The position numbers were made by a program, and so were the translations under genes. This document shows positions 8,939-19,277 of a stretch of 64,000 nucleotides of DNA, piece after piece. How positions within the stretch are numbered: position 1 is the stretch's first letter; each line of letters begins with the position of its first letter. Source of the stretch: Devosia sp. A8/3-2 (GTDB taxonomy: Bacteria > Pseudomonadota > Alphaproteobacteria > Rhizobiales > Devosiaceae); assembly GCA_025452255.1 (NCBI GenBank), contig CP104975.1, positions 62,001-126,000 on the forward strand, given 5' to 3'. Below the pieces are notes generated by a model. The model was not told the DNA's origin. It worked only from the letters and a program-made list of their open reading frames with translations, and searched no databases.

Positions 8939-10220
8939 TTACCAGCCAGCGATGCCGAGCTGCTGCGCCTGCTTGCGCACGTCTTCATCATACAGCTTCG
9001 CGCCTTCCACAGCGCTCATGATGCCGGAGCCTACCGAAACTGTAATCTGTTCCGGGGCCGGCCCCTTAATGGGCGAGAGGAATTCGAGCGCCGGTGACAC
9101 CTTGTTGCTGGCAAAGAACGGCAACATGTCCGTGACGGCGGCCGGGGGATTGTAAAGCTCGCAGCCTTGCACCAGATACGGACCACTGCCGCCACTGACC
9201 CGATTGAGCGCAGCGCAGCCAGCAGGGCTTGCGACGAAAGCTACGAATTTCTTGGCGGCCTCCACATTCGCCGAGGTATTGGCGATGTAAACGGCCTGTG
9301 GCATCCGGGCGGTCAAGCCATTGCTGTCAGCATTGTCGCCTGGGGTCGGAAAAAACCCGACATCCTGCAGCTTGTCGGGATAATTGACCGAAATTGCCTG
9401 CAATGCGCCGCTGGTGATTGGGAAATGCACGCCCTCGCCATTGGCCAGCATGCGCAGCCCCTCATCATAGCTCGCCGCGGCATAGTCCTTGTTGAGCATT
9501 CCCGCATCATACACTTCTTGCAGTTTCTCGAAGCTGCGCAAGGCTCCCGGGTCAGTTGCGAACTTGGCAGTGCCGGCAGTGTACTGCGCGGGGAACTCGG
9601 GGTTTGCTGCCCGGACGTTGTAAAAGTCCGACAAGACGATGAGCTGGCTTGTCCAGCTGTTGCCATAGGTCTGGATGACCGGCGTGGCTGTCCCATCCTT
9701 CAGGATCGCTTCGGTTGTTGGCCATGAATTCAGCCCGGGTTTTGGAATGGTCAGGCCGAGCCCGGCATAGGCGGGCTTGTTGTAGAGAATGCCACCGGCC
9801 GATGCGGTGCTGAATGGCGCACCGCGAACGGCACCATCCCCGCTCGTCACCACCTGCTTGAAGGCCTCCTGTACGCTTGCCTGCCAAGGCTCGCCGCTCA
9901 GGTCCACCAGAATTTGTCCGGATTGATCGCCCGGAACAGCGAGCCGGAATTGTAGACGAACAGATCCGTCATCGTTCCGGTTGCCAGCCGCGTCTTGACG
10001 AGGTTGTCCCCCTCGGTCCCACCCGGCTTGGTCTCGATTTCGATGGAGATGTCCGGATTGGCCGCCTCGAATTCCTCCACCAGTACTTCGGCACGGGCCA
10101 GAACTTCCGGCGAGACATCCGTCAGCATGGTCAGCGTAACACCCTGCGCAACCGCGTCACCGCTCATTGCGACAATGGCCGCGAAACTCACGCCTGCCAG
10201 TCGTTGCTTAATTTAATCAT
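8939..10220 (-). CDS. Extracellular sugar-binding protein, family 1, frame broken
   Basis: About 425 residues, the normal length for the family. The start is probably the ATG at 10220 (MIKLSNDWQA); a one-base break near 10190 then gives the signal-peptide core SFAAIVAMSGDAVAQG. Next come VTLTMLTDVSPEVLARAEVL and EIETKPGGTEGDNLVKTRLA, a typical N-terminal lobe. A second break near 9905 leads into WQASVQEAFKQ, GGILYNKPAYAGLGL (the conserved YNK) and the C-terminal lobe ending GIAGW. It is the first gene of the importer operon and lies 115 bases after the LacI-type operator. It binds ligand in the periplasm; probably a rhamnoside (inference). Confidence 0.88.
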
Positions 10221-10334
10221 GGCAATCCTCCCTTGCCGTGTGTTGATCCAGATACGTCTGCCAAGAGCCGGCGGCAACCTCTTGCCGCTTATCCAGACTG
10301 GAGCATCTGGACGGGACATTGGCATGTTTATATA

Positions 10335-10370
10335 CTTCGTGCAAGGTTGCACATTCAACGTTGCACGAAG
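10335..10370. promoter_or_regulatory. LacI-type operator upstream of the sugar importer operon
   Basis: CTTCGTGCAA at 10335-10344 and TTGCACGAAG at 10361-10370 are perfect inverted repeats. Between them lie two adjacent TGCAA-N2-TTGCA-like palindromes. The same arrangement occurs at 12781-12808 beside the LacI-family regulator gene, so this is probably its binding site. Confidence 0.75.
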
Positions 10371-10447
10371 CCGTTGGCCGTTATAGGCCTCCTTACGGCA
10401 TGCCTGCGGCAAGCACGGAATCCGCGCCAATCTGGCGGGCCGGCATC

Positions 10448-12758
10448 TTATAGTTGAACAAAACCCGGTGCTCTGCCTGGCCCCACCGCATGCTCTATTC
10501 CGGGCAGCAGAGACACTCCGTTCATTGTAACGTCGGAATAGTCTTGGCTGAGCTTGAGCCTGCCGCGTGCGCCTTCGGGTACGGTGAAATGGTAGCGTAC
10601 AGCATCTCCATCCACAGACCAGGTGGCCCTGACGACGCCATTTTTCGAAGCATATTCAGCAGAAACCGGCGAGAGCCCATCGATGATGGTTGGTGAGAAG
10701 ATGATGCTCTTAAAACCGTGCTCAGCCTCGTCGGGCCTGAAGCCCGCAACCGATTCCAGCAACCATTGGCACACCGCGCCAAAAGCGTAGTGATTGAAGG
10801 AATTCATCTGCGGGTTGTAGATCGTACCGTCTTCCTGCACGGCGTCCCAACGCTCCCAGATCGTGGTCGCACCGCGTTTGACCCGGTAGAGCCAGCCCGG
10901 CACTTCCTCCCGGAGAAAGACTTCGCCCGCCAAGGCACCCTCCCCGACGCTGTCGAGCGCCGGCAATAGTGCGGGCGTACCGATGAAGCCGGTCCCCAGC
11001 CGGCCGCCGGTCCGGTGGATGGCCGTCTTAAAATAGTTGATCGCCGCGTCTTTGCGACCTTCAGGGACCAAACCATGCAGCAGGGCCGGGGCATAGGAGG
11101 TCTGATCGTCATAGGTCAGCCGCCCTGAGGGCGCGACAAATTCATGCGCGAACGCCGTCTTGACCTGATCAAGCATTTGCTTGAGGCGGCGCGCGTCCTC
11201 ATCCTTCCCGATGATCCGGGCGACGCGCACACCTATATCCAGTGCTGATGAACAGATAAAATGTTGCCGCTGCGTCATCGCCGATCGTCGGCAGCGGCTT
11301 GGAGCTCGGGCCCTTTGGCTGCAGCCAGTCGCCCAGACAATAGCCACGCGCACCCGGCGTAGTCGGCGGCCGTACGATGCCGTCCACGGTTAGTGACCAA
11401 ACGAAATCGATCCATTTAATCATGGCAGGGAAAGCTTCAGCCAAAATCGCCCTGTCGCCATATTGTAGATAGAGTCGCCGTGGAATGACGGTGATCGCGT
11501 CGCCCCAACCGGTGGAGCCGGCTTGTCGCCGCTTGCCCGGTTTCACCCGGACGACATGAGGCGAAATGTGGGAAATCGCGCCGTCCTCGGCCTGATCAAC
11601 CATCAACTCGCGGACATACTTCACCAGAAAATCTTGGCTGTCGGCGAGATAGCAGGCCGTCCCAGCAAATACCTGCGCATCGCCGCTGAAACCAAGCCGT
11701 TCGTCGCGCTGCGGGCAATCTGTCGGGACGTCGACGAAATTTGAGCGATGTGACCAGACCGCGTTCTCAAAGAGCCGGTTTACCAAGGGATTGCCGGTCC
11801 TGAAGCTGGCCGTCGAATTCGGAACGGACGAGATTGGAACAGACTGGATACGGCCGATGCCCACCCCTTCGGATGCGGTAACTCGCACATAGCGGAAACC
11901 TTGATAGGTGAAATGAGGGCTGTAGTCTGTCAGCCCGCGGGCATCCGAGCTCACACGGATAATGGCTTCAGCGCTGCGATAGTTGCCATTGTAGAACATG
12001 CCGTCCTGATCAAGAATCTCGGCGTGCTCGACAAGAATGTTGCCATCGGTTTCGGCAGTGGCGGAAAGGCGCACATAGCCGGCCGTGTTCTGGCCGAAGT
12101 CGTAAATACTGCGCCCCTGCTCGTCCTGCCAGTGAGCAACAGGGTCCAAAGCCGGCAGTTCCTGGACAGCCCCACATTCATGTGCAATGAGCTTGTTGCG
12201 GTCAAAATCAACCATAGCAACGCCTTGTTCGAAGCGCAGCGCAAAGCGGGCGTCATAGATTTCGCCAAAGTAGATTTGTGACTTGCGCACCGGTGTCTCG
12301 CCGCTCAACCAGCTATCGTCGGTAGCCACAAGAATATCGTCGTGCCCGCTTCCGCCCCGAATCTCGGCAATGGCGGCGACCCGGGTGCCCCAAACATTGA
12401 CGCGGCGCTCTTCAATCCACATCAACGGCGAGCGGAACCAGCCATCGCCCACCCAAATGGTGATCTCGTTTTCGCCGACCCGCAGCAGATCAGCAACGTC
12501 ATAGGTTTGAAATGACAGGCGGACATCGTAATTGGTCCAACCGGGCGTGAGCACATCATTGCCGACGCGATGGCCATTGATGAAGATGCGGTAGAGCCCG
12601 AGTGCTGATATCCTCAGGATTTCATTCCCCAAGATTTTGGAGACCGCAAATAGCCGTTTCAACCCGCTGGCAGGAGTGCCCTCGCCCTTGTCCGATAGCG
12701 GCCTGACCATTTTGCCGGCCCACGCAAATCCGTCAGTATCCGCCCTGCCCATCTTCAT
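10448..12758 (-). CDS. Alpha-L-rhamnosidase, GH78, frame broken
   Basis: About 770 residues, in the GH78 range, starting at the ATG at 12758 (MKMGRADTDGFAWAGKMVRP). The N-terminal beta domains include YRIFINGHRVGNDVLTPGWT and GDGWFRSPLMW. The catalytic (alpha/alpha)6 barrel holds FVDVPTDCPQRDERLGFSGD, where D, E and D match the acidic residues of characterised rhamnosidases. The TTIWERWDAVQEDGT segment in the C-terminal half holds the candidate catalytic base Glu. One frame break near 11260. There is no signal peptide, so the enzyme is probably cytoplasmic and cleaves imported rhamnosides. It is controlled by the operator at 12.8 kb and lies upstream of the importer. Confidence 0.92.
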
Positions 12759-12780
12759 ACTGGCCTCTCTAAGCAATTTC

Positions 12781-12808
12781 GTGCAACCTTGCACATACAA
12801 GGTTGCAC
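12781..12808. promoter_or_regulatory. LacI-type operator between rhamnosidase and regulator genes
   Basis: GTGCAACCTTG (12781-12791) and CAAGGTTGCAC (12798-12808) are perfect inverted repeats around CACATA. The site is 23 bases upstream of the rhamnosidase start and in the divergent promoter region of the regulator gene, so repression of both is plausible. It matches the operator at 10335-10370 in layout and nearly in sequence. Confidence 0.78.
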
Positions 12809-12935
12809 ACTCCTAATGTCTTTTCAGCTGGGTGACAACTGCCCGGAACGAGGCATTTGGATGGGGTTGGAATTCGCCAGCCCTGCCGTATGTTAGCGCA
12901 ACCGGCTGCGGACAAAACCGAAAGCGAATTCTCGC

Positions 12936-13931
12936 GTGAAAACCAAGACCAAACGGGTCACAATACTCGAAGTCGCCAAAGATGCCGGCGTTTCGTTTTC
13001 GGCCGTATCCAAGGTGCTACGGAACGCCTATGGCGTCAGCGACGCCTTAAGGGAGCGCGTCAACACATCCATTAAAAAGCTGGGCTACTCTCCCAACATG
13101 GCGGCCCGCGGCCTTCGTGGGCGCTCCTTTGTCATCGGTGTCGTCTTCCCTGACATGCGCAACCCTTTTCTGGCAGACATCTTTACCGGCATCAGTTCCG
13201 CGCTGCAGCGAACGCCCTATCAGGCCGTCCGGGGGATCGCCGGCCATTCCAGTGAAACCGACCTGACGCAGGCGATGATCGACATGCAGATGGATGGGAT
13301 CATTTTAGTGTCTAGCGGTCTTTCCCATGAGCAACTGACCGACTCAGGCGCTCGAATACCCCTTGTGATTATTGGCAATCGTCCACCGGCGCCAACAACC
13401 TTCGACACGGTCAACAACAATGACGAACAGAGCGGCCGCCTCGTCATAGCTCATTTGGCCAAGCAGGGCGCCAAGCGCATTGCCATGCTGAGCCTTGAAT
13501 CCCCCACTGCCATGCGTATGCGCGAGCGGGGCTATACAATGGGCATGGAAGAGAATGGCTCGGCCCATTTCGGAACCATCATGCGGGCACCGAAACTATC
13601 GCGCGGCCTCTATAGCGGCATCGAGGCACTACTTGAGAAACGACCCGAGGCCGTTTTTTGCTGGTGCGATGAAGTCGCCTTTGAAACGATCAGCCATGCC
13701 CGTGCCAATGGCTTAAGAATTCCTGAGGACGTAGCGATTGTCGGCCACGACAACACTGCCTACTGCGCTCTGGATCAGAACAGCCTAACCAGCGTGGACC
13801 AATCAGGCGAGCAGATCGGGCTCAATGCCACAAAACTGCTGATCGAAAGGCTGGAAGGTCGGAGGGAATGCGAACAAATTCTCCTGCAACCACGGCTTGT
13901 CGTGAGGCGGAGCAGCACTATTCACGCATGA
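12936..13931 (+). CDS. LacI-family transcriptional regulator, intact
   Basis: 331 residues from a GTG start. Residues 6-30 (RVTILEVAKDAGVSFSAVSK, then VLRN) are the LacI helix-turn-helix, followed by the hinge helix SPNMAARGLRGR. The rest is a periplasmic-binding-like sugar sensor (IGVVFPDMRNPFLADIFTGI, AIVGHDNTAYCALDQNSLTS). Frame intact. It is divergent from the rhamnosidase gene; the two inverted-repeat operators mark it as the local regulator of rhamnosidase and importer, with a rhamnose-derived inducer as the likely ligand (inference). Confidence 0.94.
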   Translation: MKTKTKRVTILEVAKDAGVSFSAVSKVLRNAYGVSDALRERVNTSIKKLGYSPNMAARGLRGRSFVIGVVFPDMRNPFLADIFTGISSALQRTPYQAVRGIAGHSSETDLTQAMIDMQMDGIILVSSGLSHEQLTDSGARIPLVIIGNRPPAPTTFDTVNNNDEQSGRLVIAHLAKQGAKRIAMLSLESPTAMRMRERGYTMGMEENGSAHFGTIMRAPKLSRGLYSGIEALLEKRPEAVFCWCDEVAFETISHARANGLRIPEDVAIVGHDNTAYCALDQNSLTSVDQSGEQIGLNATKLLIERLEGRRECEQILLQPRLVVRRSSTIHA

Positions 13932-14324
13932 GCCCTTGTAGCAATCTGCTGATATTGCGGCCGCTGGTCACTTGGCTTGCAGCAGTCAGCGACCGGGCCA
14001 CGGCGCCGAGCCGCTGGCCGAGCCGCAAGCGCCGTCAGGATGTCCATGTGCATTGCCCGAGCTGGATTTTTCCTCGCCCCCTCTTATATCCCACGCCCCC
14101 GAGGGAAGCTCGCTCCTTTCAGGTTAGCTTGTCCGGCCGCCAGATATACTGCACATCCATCCTCCGTCGACGGAGGGTGCGGAACCGTGACCTACCGTAC
14201 GTTATCTGAGCGGAGATAAGCGGCAGTTCAACCACCTCCTCGGGACTTACAAATAGCCGGGGGCGCCGTTGCGACGACCTGCGAGAGCCAAATTCGGATT
14301 GGCTCGAAACGGTTCGTCCAACCA
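13932..14324. other. Intergenic stretch with no supported gene
   Basis: About 390 bases between the LacI regulator and the small protein genes. It contains a short perfect palindrome TCCGTCGACGGA near 14163-14174. No convincing reading frame or promoter was recognised. Confidence 0.5.
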
Positions 14325-14593
14325 TCAGCCGATCGCTGCATATTCGCCGTCAGCGACGGTTGGCAGATCGTAGGGAGCGCCCCCGGCTCGGTCGTCTCTT
14401 CCTCTACTGCGGAGTGCAGAAATATCGTGGAAGGAAGGCTTTGAGACCGTCTCTCGGCAAGAGCATCACCCCACGTTTGTGCAGCCACACTGGTCTCGGC
14501 CATCACCCGAATACATGCAGGCCACTCGTAATCCTGATCGCTGGGCTCCGCGCCCGGATCGCGAAACCAAGCCGTGTAAATGAAGCTCTTCAT
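14325..14593 (-). CDS. Small conserved hypothetical protein, frame broken near its end
   Basis: About 89 residues from the ATG at 14593: MKSFIYTAWFRDPGAEPSD, then QDYEWPACIRVMAE and AAQTWGDALAERR. The DYEWPACI and WGDxLA motifs recur in small proteins I have seen in alphaproteobacteria, often near SMI1-type immunity genes. Removing one base near 14380 gives an ending YDLPTVADGEYAAIG with a stop at 14325, which fits a common V-x-D-GE-x-x-x-IG terminus. Function unknown. It lies directly downstream of the SMI1-like gene on the same strand. Confidence 0.55.
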
Positions 14594-14695
14594 CCGCTCT
14601 CGTATTGTCAATCACTGCCGCATATGGCCTGCAGGTCTCGGTGAGATATAGTGCTGTGCAATCTGAAACCAGCACGGCGGGTCTACTCGCAAAAC

Positions 14696-15316
14696 TCAAC
14701 GGACCGTCTCAGAAGCCTTTTGGAATCGCTCCGAGGGTCTTGGGACAGGCAATGAGATTTCTACGGTCAATCCAAAACCCGGATGCTGAGTGCGCTTCAA
14801 CTTCTCTCTGCGTGGCGTATACCAATAGTCATAGCCGTTTTTCTCATCGTCATCGAAAAGCGTGGCGATGAACGCACTAAAGGAAGACGCCTGAGGGCAT
14901 AGATAGCTATTTTCGGCGCTTCCCCAACTCGACCAATTTCGCACCCAGCTATAGGTTGCCCCAAAGTCTTCGGCGCGTAATGAGAGAACGATTTCGATTA
15001 GGCCGGGATCAGCCCCGATGGCAAGGAACCCAGCGGGTAACCGGTTACCGAGTTCATGGCTCCAGCCCACAACCCGATTCCGTGCATAGAAGGGATCGAC
15101 AAAATGCTCCGTCGGATTGTCACTCCCCTCGTCAACGGCCAACGCGCTATGTCGAAACATATTGGGATATGGTCGGCCACCATTGTAGGCGATCAAGAAG
15201 ACTCGATAGTCCGCCGGCAACGCGTAACCAGTAGTCTGTTCCCAACCGGAGATCGCTGACGCCGTGGCGTCTCCTGTCTCCCATTCCTCATCGACTGGGC
15301 TGATCAATCGATTCAC
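14696..15316 (-). CDS. SMI1/KNR4-family (SUKH) protein, probable immunity-type
   Basis: About 206 residues. The GTG at 15316 is preferred because AAGGAG lies eight bases upstream; an ATG at 15346 would add ten residues. Signature elements are AISGWEQTTGYALPADYRVFLIAYNGG, the family's EExxG-x-xLPxDYxxFLxxxNGG helix-strand, and a later FLAIGADPGLIEIVLSLRAED strand pair. SUKH proteins bind and neutralise diverse toxin domains in many contact-dependent systems. No toxin is adjacent, so it may be an orphan. Frame intact. Confidence 0.82.
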   Translation of the reverse strand: MNRLISPVDEEWETGDATASAISGWEQTTGYALPADYRVFLIAYNGGRPYPNMFRHSALAVDEGSDNPTEHFVDPFYARNRVVGWSHELGNRLPAGFLAIGADPGLIEIVLSLRAEDFGATYSWVRNWSSWGSAENSYLCPQASSFSAFIATLFDDDEKNGYDYWYTPRREKLKRTQHPGFGLTVEISLPVPRPSERFQKASETVR

Positions 15317-15440
15317 TGAAGCGCTCCTTTTCGCAAACGTCCGCAAACTCTTTCAAAACGTTGAGGCCGACTACGGCCCCAATCCCCGAAACGGAAACCC
15401 GTTATTGATCTGCAGCAATCTGTCAGAGGCATGCTGCTCA

Positions 15441-15973
15441 TTATGAACCCTGCTCAAGAAAGGGAGCCCAGTACCGTTCGAGAGAACGACGCACAATGAT
15501 CTCGTCCTCTCGGTCAAGTTTGACCAACTCTGGCAGCAGGATCAAAAACGAGCGACTACGCGTTTTTGCGTATGGTTCAGGAGCGAAAAACGGTGGGCCG
15601 CAAGATCGGGAGGGTAATCCGGGTCTGGGAGCAACCCGTGCAGCGTACCGATGGTCCTCATCGATGACGGATCATAGTGATCGAGCAGGCTGAGCATCAA
15701 TGCTGGCAGATAGTAGCGCAGGCCCGCGGGATCGAAATGCGCAATGTTATCGCGTTCCAGCTCCTCCAGCGTCACCTGCGTCCAGTCGTCAACGATGTCA
15801 TTAGCAGTCATCGCGCGGTACTGTTCGTCGCTGATCGGGGTGCCGTCCGGGTTTTTACCCCAGCTGTCGATGAACTCGGCGTGACCTATGCTGACGCCAT
15901 CGCCCAAAACGACGCCGGCGAAAGCACGCCTGATTTCATTTTCGAGGTCACGTCTTGCGGCATGAACATCCAT
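15441..15973 (-). CDS. Conserved hypothetical protein of the DUF6714 type, frame broken
   Basis: About 177 residues. The core reads RRDLENEIRRAFAGVVLGDG, SIGHAEFIDSWGK, DDWTQVTLEELERDNIAHFD and GLRYYLPALMLSLLDHYD, a pattern seen in uncharacterised proteins that often accompany immunity genes. The frame is lost at a run of five T (near 15554); one more T restores RFLILLPELVKLDREDE and ends at the TAA at 15441. It begins only about 30 bases after an IS110 transposase fragment. The DUF number is from memory and is tentative. Confidence 0.62.
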
Positions 15974-16006
15974 CACTCGGCCTTCTGCCTCGGGCTTGTA
16001 CACGGT

Positions 16007-16099
16007 CCGGCGGACCAGAGAGGTCGCGCCGATCACCAAGAGCTTCCTCAGATACCGATCACCCATCTTGGTGATGCGACGGAGGCGGTCATTCAGCGA
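16007..16099 (-). pseudogene. Fragment of an IS110/IS1111-type transposase C-terminus
   Basis: About 30 codons reading SLNDRLRRITKMGDRYLRKL, then LVIGATSLVRR. This is the strongly conserved segment near the C-terminus of IS110/IS1111 DEDD transposases (usual form RISKMGDRYLRKLLVIGA). No other part of the element and no flanking repeats are present. It abuts the 3' end of the AI-2E-type transporter gene, whose last codons may derive from the insertion. Confidence 0.72.
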
Positions 16100-16100
16100 C

Positions 16101-18310
16101 TTACGGAATTGTGGCCGCCTCCCGGCCCCCGAAACGAAGCACCGTGTCGTCGGCTGCGGCAACCAGACGCGCCACGTCCTTATCGGTGAAGGTGCGCGGA
16201 TCGTAGTCGAGCAGTACCGTGGCCCCGACGCATTCTCCATCCGGTAGGATCAGTGGGGCGCCTGCATAGAGGTCGATGCCGTTGGTCTGAAGATAGGCAT
16301 TCTCGCCAACCAGCGGATGGGGTGCACCGGACAACACAACCAGCGGCTGGCGGGTTTCCGCCACGATACTGGTGAGGCCATAGGCGTCAACGTCTTCGAG
16401 GTGCCGCTCGTCGGTCAACAGGTTTATGGCCGCGACTGGGATGTCGAAATCGTCGGCGATCTGCTGGATGGCTCGACCCAACTCATCGTTGCCGCGACCC
16501 GCGCCGAGGAACGGCATCCTCTTGTGCACCCGGGCGCGATCGACCTGCTGCTCGCGCATGTCACGAAGCAGCGCGCCCTCTACCACGTCCTCCACAGTAC
16601 GGAAAATGGCATCGACATGCAGCGTCTCGTGCGACTCGCCGCCGCTTGCTTCATTGAGCGCGCAGACCAGAATGCGGACATCGGGCGCCATGCGGCCCAG
16701 TGCGACGTGACACGTATCGTGCCTGAGCGCGGATGTCGGTGCCCATGAAGACCAGCACTATGACCTCTACCCCATCTGTGTCGAGGCGGCCGATGGCTTC
16801 CTGACGAATGGCAAGGGGCGGAAGGACACGACATTGCAGTTCCTCCTCGGCCAGCCGGTGCGCCACCAGCATTGCGGCGCACTCATCGATTTCGGTGCGA
16901 CCACCGATCAGCAGCAGCTTGCTCTGTTCGGGCCATTTGATGGGGGCGACCTCATTGATCACGGCCTCGAAGGACTGCACCAACTGGCGGCGCTGGGGCA
17001 AGGCTTCGGCCCGGTCCGACAATTCGCTGTGGGCCAACGAAAGCGACGGCATCATTACCTCGTTCAGGAAACGGCCGGCGCCATGGTCCTCGACATAGTC
17101 CTCGGCAATGTCGATGGCACCCTCCGCATCACCCTTCATCATTCGCTGGTAGAGGCGCTCGGCGGAGGTGAGGACAGGCTCGCTGCCCAAGAGGGTTTCA
17201 AAGAACTGGAACTGCGGTAGGTGACGCCCAATGACCACGAGGCACACCGTCATCGGGGTGGCTAGGATCAGTCCGACCGGCCCCCATAGCGTAGCCCAGA
17301 ACATAGCTGAGAGCAGGATGGCGATGGGTGATACGCCGGTGCTTGATCCATAGAGGCGCGGTTCGATGACATTGGCGGTAGTCAGATCGAGCAGCAAAAA
17401 CAGCCCGACGGATAACAGCAGCATATTCCAGCCGAGATCAACGGCAAAGGCCGGAGGAACGGCACCACTGCAATGATCAATGCGCCGACAAAGGGAATGT
17501 AGCGGAAAAGGATGATCAAAAGTCCCCAGAGCACCGCGCTGGGAACCCCTATCAGCCACAGGCCGACGCCGAATATGATGCCGTAGGTAATGTTGACGCC
17601 AAGTTGGATCAGCAGGTAGCGCCCGACCCGATGGCTGGCATCGGCAATGGCAATATTAGTCTTGGAATACCGGCCGGCGCTGACCAAGCGGATAAAGCGT
17701 TCCTGCAGGTCGCCCCGGCCCAAGAGCAGGAAGATCAGGAATACTACAACAATGGCGACGGTCGCCACCGGCCCGACGATCGAACCAAGTACGGAGCCGA
17801 TGATTCCTGACCGGGCCGATCTGGTTGGAAATGGTCACCGGAATAGGCTCGCCGGGCCGACGTGGCGCGTCGGCGTCATTGCCTGAGGTCTGCTCGGCGA
17901 CGCTGGAAATGACGCTATTGATCTGCTCGAAAAGGGTGTTTTCACCAAACTGGGCCCGGAGACCTGCGACCTTGGTCAAGATGATCTGCTGGTAACCGGG
18001 CAGTTCCTGCGTGAGATTGACGATCTGGGTACCGGCGACATAGGCGAAGAACCCCAGTACCGCGAGCGCGAGCGCCACAGCGACAATGACCGCAAGTGGA
18101 TCGGGCAGGTGCAGCCGGCGATTAAGCGAAGTGACGAGGGGTGTCAGGGCAAAAGCCAGCAGTGTGGCAAGCACCAAAGGCACAAGTATCCCAGCGCCTA
18201 AGTAGAGCAGCGACGCGATCAGGGCAAAGGTGGCAACCCCCGGAAGACCGATATCTTCGCACTGGCGGTGCCCGCGTCGTGCTGTTGATCTGACAATGTT
18301 GATACTCCAT
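16101..18310 (-). CDS. AI-2E-family transporter with long cytoplasmic C-terminus and GAF-like domain, frame broken
   Basis: About 735 residues. The membrane part has GVATFALIASLLYLGAGILV, VIVAVALALAVLGFFAYV, GLWLIGVPSAVLWGLL and ANVIEPRLYGSSTGVSPIA, the PF01594 permease pattern. A helical linker (GDAEGAIDIAEDYVEDHGA) leads to a Rossmann-like segment (AIGRLDTDGVEVIVLVFMG, APDVRILVCALNEASGG), then a GAF-like domain (DIPVAAINLLTDERHLEDVD, DLYAGAPLILPDGECVGATV). At least three breaks, near 17820, 17440 and 16700. Family members export or exchange small molecules; calling it an autoinducer carrier would go beyond the evidence. The 3' end touches an IS fragment. The start at 18310 is uncertain. Confidence 0.8.
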
Positions 18311-18562
18311 CGTGGCAACGCCCCGCTCCACGATACGTTCCAGCCACGCAGTGCAGACACTAAACACGGGGCAGGCCACAAATGCACTTCAGGGACTCAA
18401 CGATGTCCGGGATTGGTCATTGCCAACAGGCCAAGGCCCGGACCAACGACGTTCAGATCAGCGGCGCCCAAGGGAGGCGCTCTCTTGTAACCGCCCGACG
18501 CCGGGGTAGTGCCGACACCTGCGGTTTGATATCCTTCCCTTTTCAGAAGGGCTAAGTACAGG

Positions 18563-18865
18563 ATGTCACTTTTTGCAGTGAGCTTCGTGCTTGAAGACGG
18601 TGCCGACTATGCCGCCCGCCACGCCGCACTGGTAGTAGCGATCGAGACCGCGGCAGTCGGTGAGGTGTGGTGCGAAACCACGTCGTTCTACCTGTTAACC
18701 TCAACATTGAATTCACCGGGGCTCAGAGAGGCAATAGCCGGAGGGGCCGACCTTCAGAAGGGCGACACCTTGGTGGTCTTGAACATTAGCCAGACGCGGG
18801 GACATGCATCCGGGGGCGTTGCTGACAAGGCTCTATTCAAGAGGTTGATGGATCAAAGGCACTAG
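18563..18865 (+). CDS. Small protein of the SinR-like/ferredoxin-fold type
   Basis: 100 residues, frame intact. MSLFAVSFVLEDGADYAARH, IETAAVGEVWCETTSFYLL, LREAIAGGADLQKGDTLVVL suggests a beta-alpha-beta ferredoxin-like fold as in small SinR/Cas2-related hypothetical proteins. Function unknown; there is no CRISPR array or cas gene nearby, so a defence role is not implied. Confidence 0.6.
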   Translation: MSLFAVSFVLEDGADYAARHAALVVAIETAAVGEVWCETTSFYLLTSTLNSPGLREAIAGGADLQKGDTLVVLNISQTRGHASGGVADKALFKRLMDQRH

Positions 18866-18935
18866 TCCGACCCTTGTTGTCTTGTACCAGCGGCGCAATG
18901 GTTGCTGATCTTGTCGTCAGCGGAGGCACAGCGCC

Positions 18936-19277
18936 ATGATAGTCGTCCATATGGTAGAGGACCACGCCGGCAACGAACTGAGCTGCGAAGAACTCACTGT
19001 CGCGGCTAATAACGAACGACAGTTCGAGGCATGGCTCGACGATGCTCGCGCCGGCTTTGCCGCGTCCGGAGTGGATCTGCCTCACAAGGAGCGGTACTGG
19101 GCCCGTACGGCCCAGTGCCACAGCTCACCCACTATTGGTGGGCAGCTAGCCCATTCGATCAATGGACATGACGAGGGGTTTGGAGGGCGGCGTGGCCGGC
19201 CCGAAGTATCCTTGACTTCGACGATACTCGAACTGGATAGATCGGTGCCGGGCAGTGTGGCAGCTCGGCAGGCCTGA
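18936..19277 (+). CDS. Hypothetical protein, C-terminal part doubtful
   Basis: The start is supported by GGAGG nine bases upstream of the ATG. The first 58 residues (MIVVHMVEDHAGNELSCEEL, then NNERQFEAWLDDARAGFAAS) look like a genuine charged, folded protein. After about residue 60 the composition becomes low-grade (glycine and arginine rich), so a frame break around 19115 is likely and the true end is unknown. No family recognised. Confidence 0.4.
   Translation: MIVVHMVEDHAGNELSCEELTVAANNERQFEAWLDDARAGFAASGVDLPHKERYWARTAQCHSSPTIGGQLAHSINGHDEGFGGRRGRPEVSLTSTILELDRSVPGSVAARQA

Noticed and set aside
16101-18310. Quorum-sensing autoinducer-2 exporter
   Set aside because: The family name is historical; no lux or lsr genes are nearby and substrates of the family are diverse.
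18563-18865. Cas2-like protein hinting at a CRISPR system
   Set aside because: No spaced repeats, no other cas genes, and the resemblance is only to a general ferredoxin-like fold.
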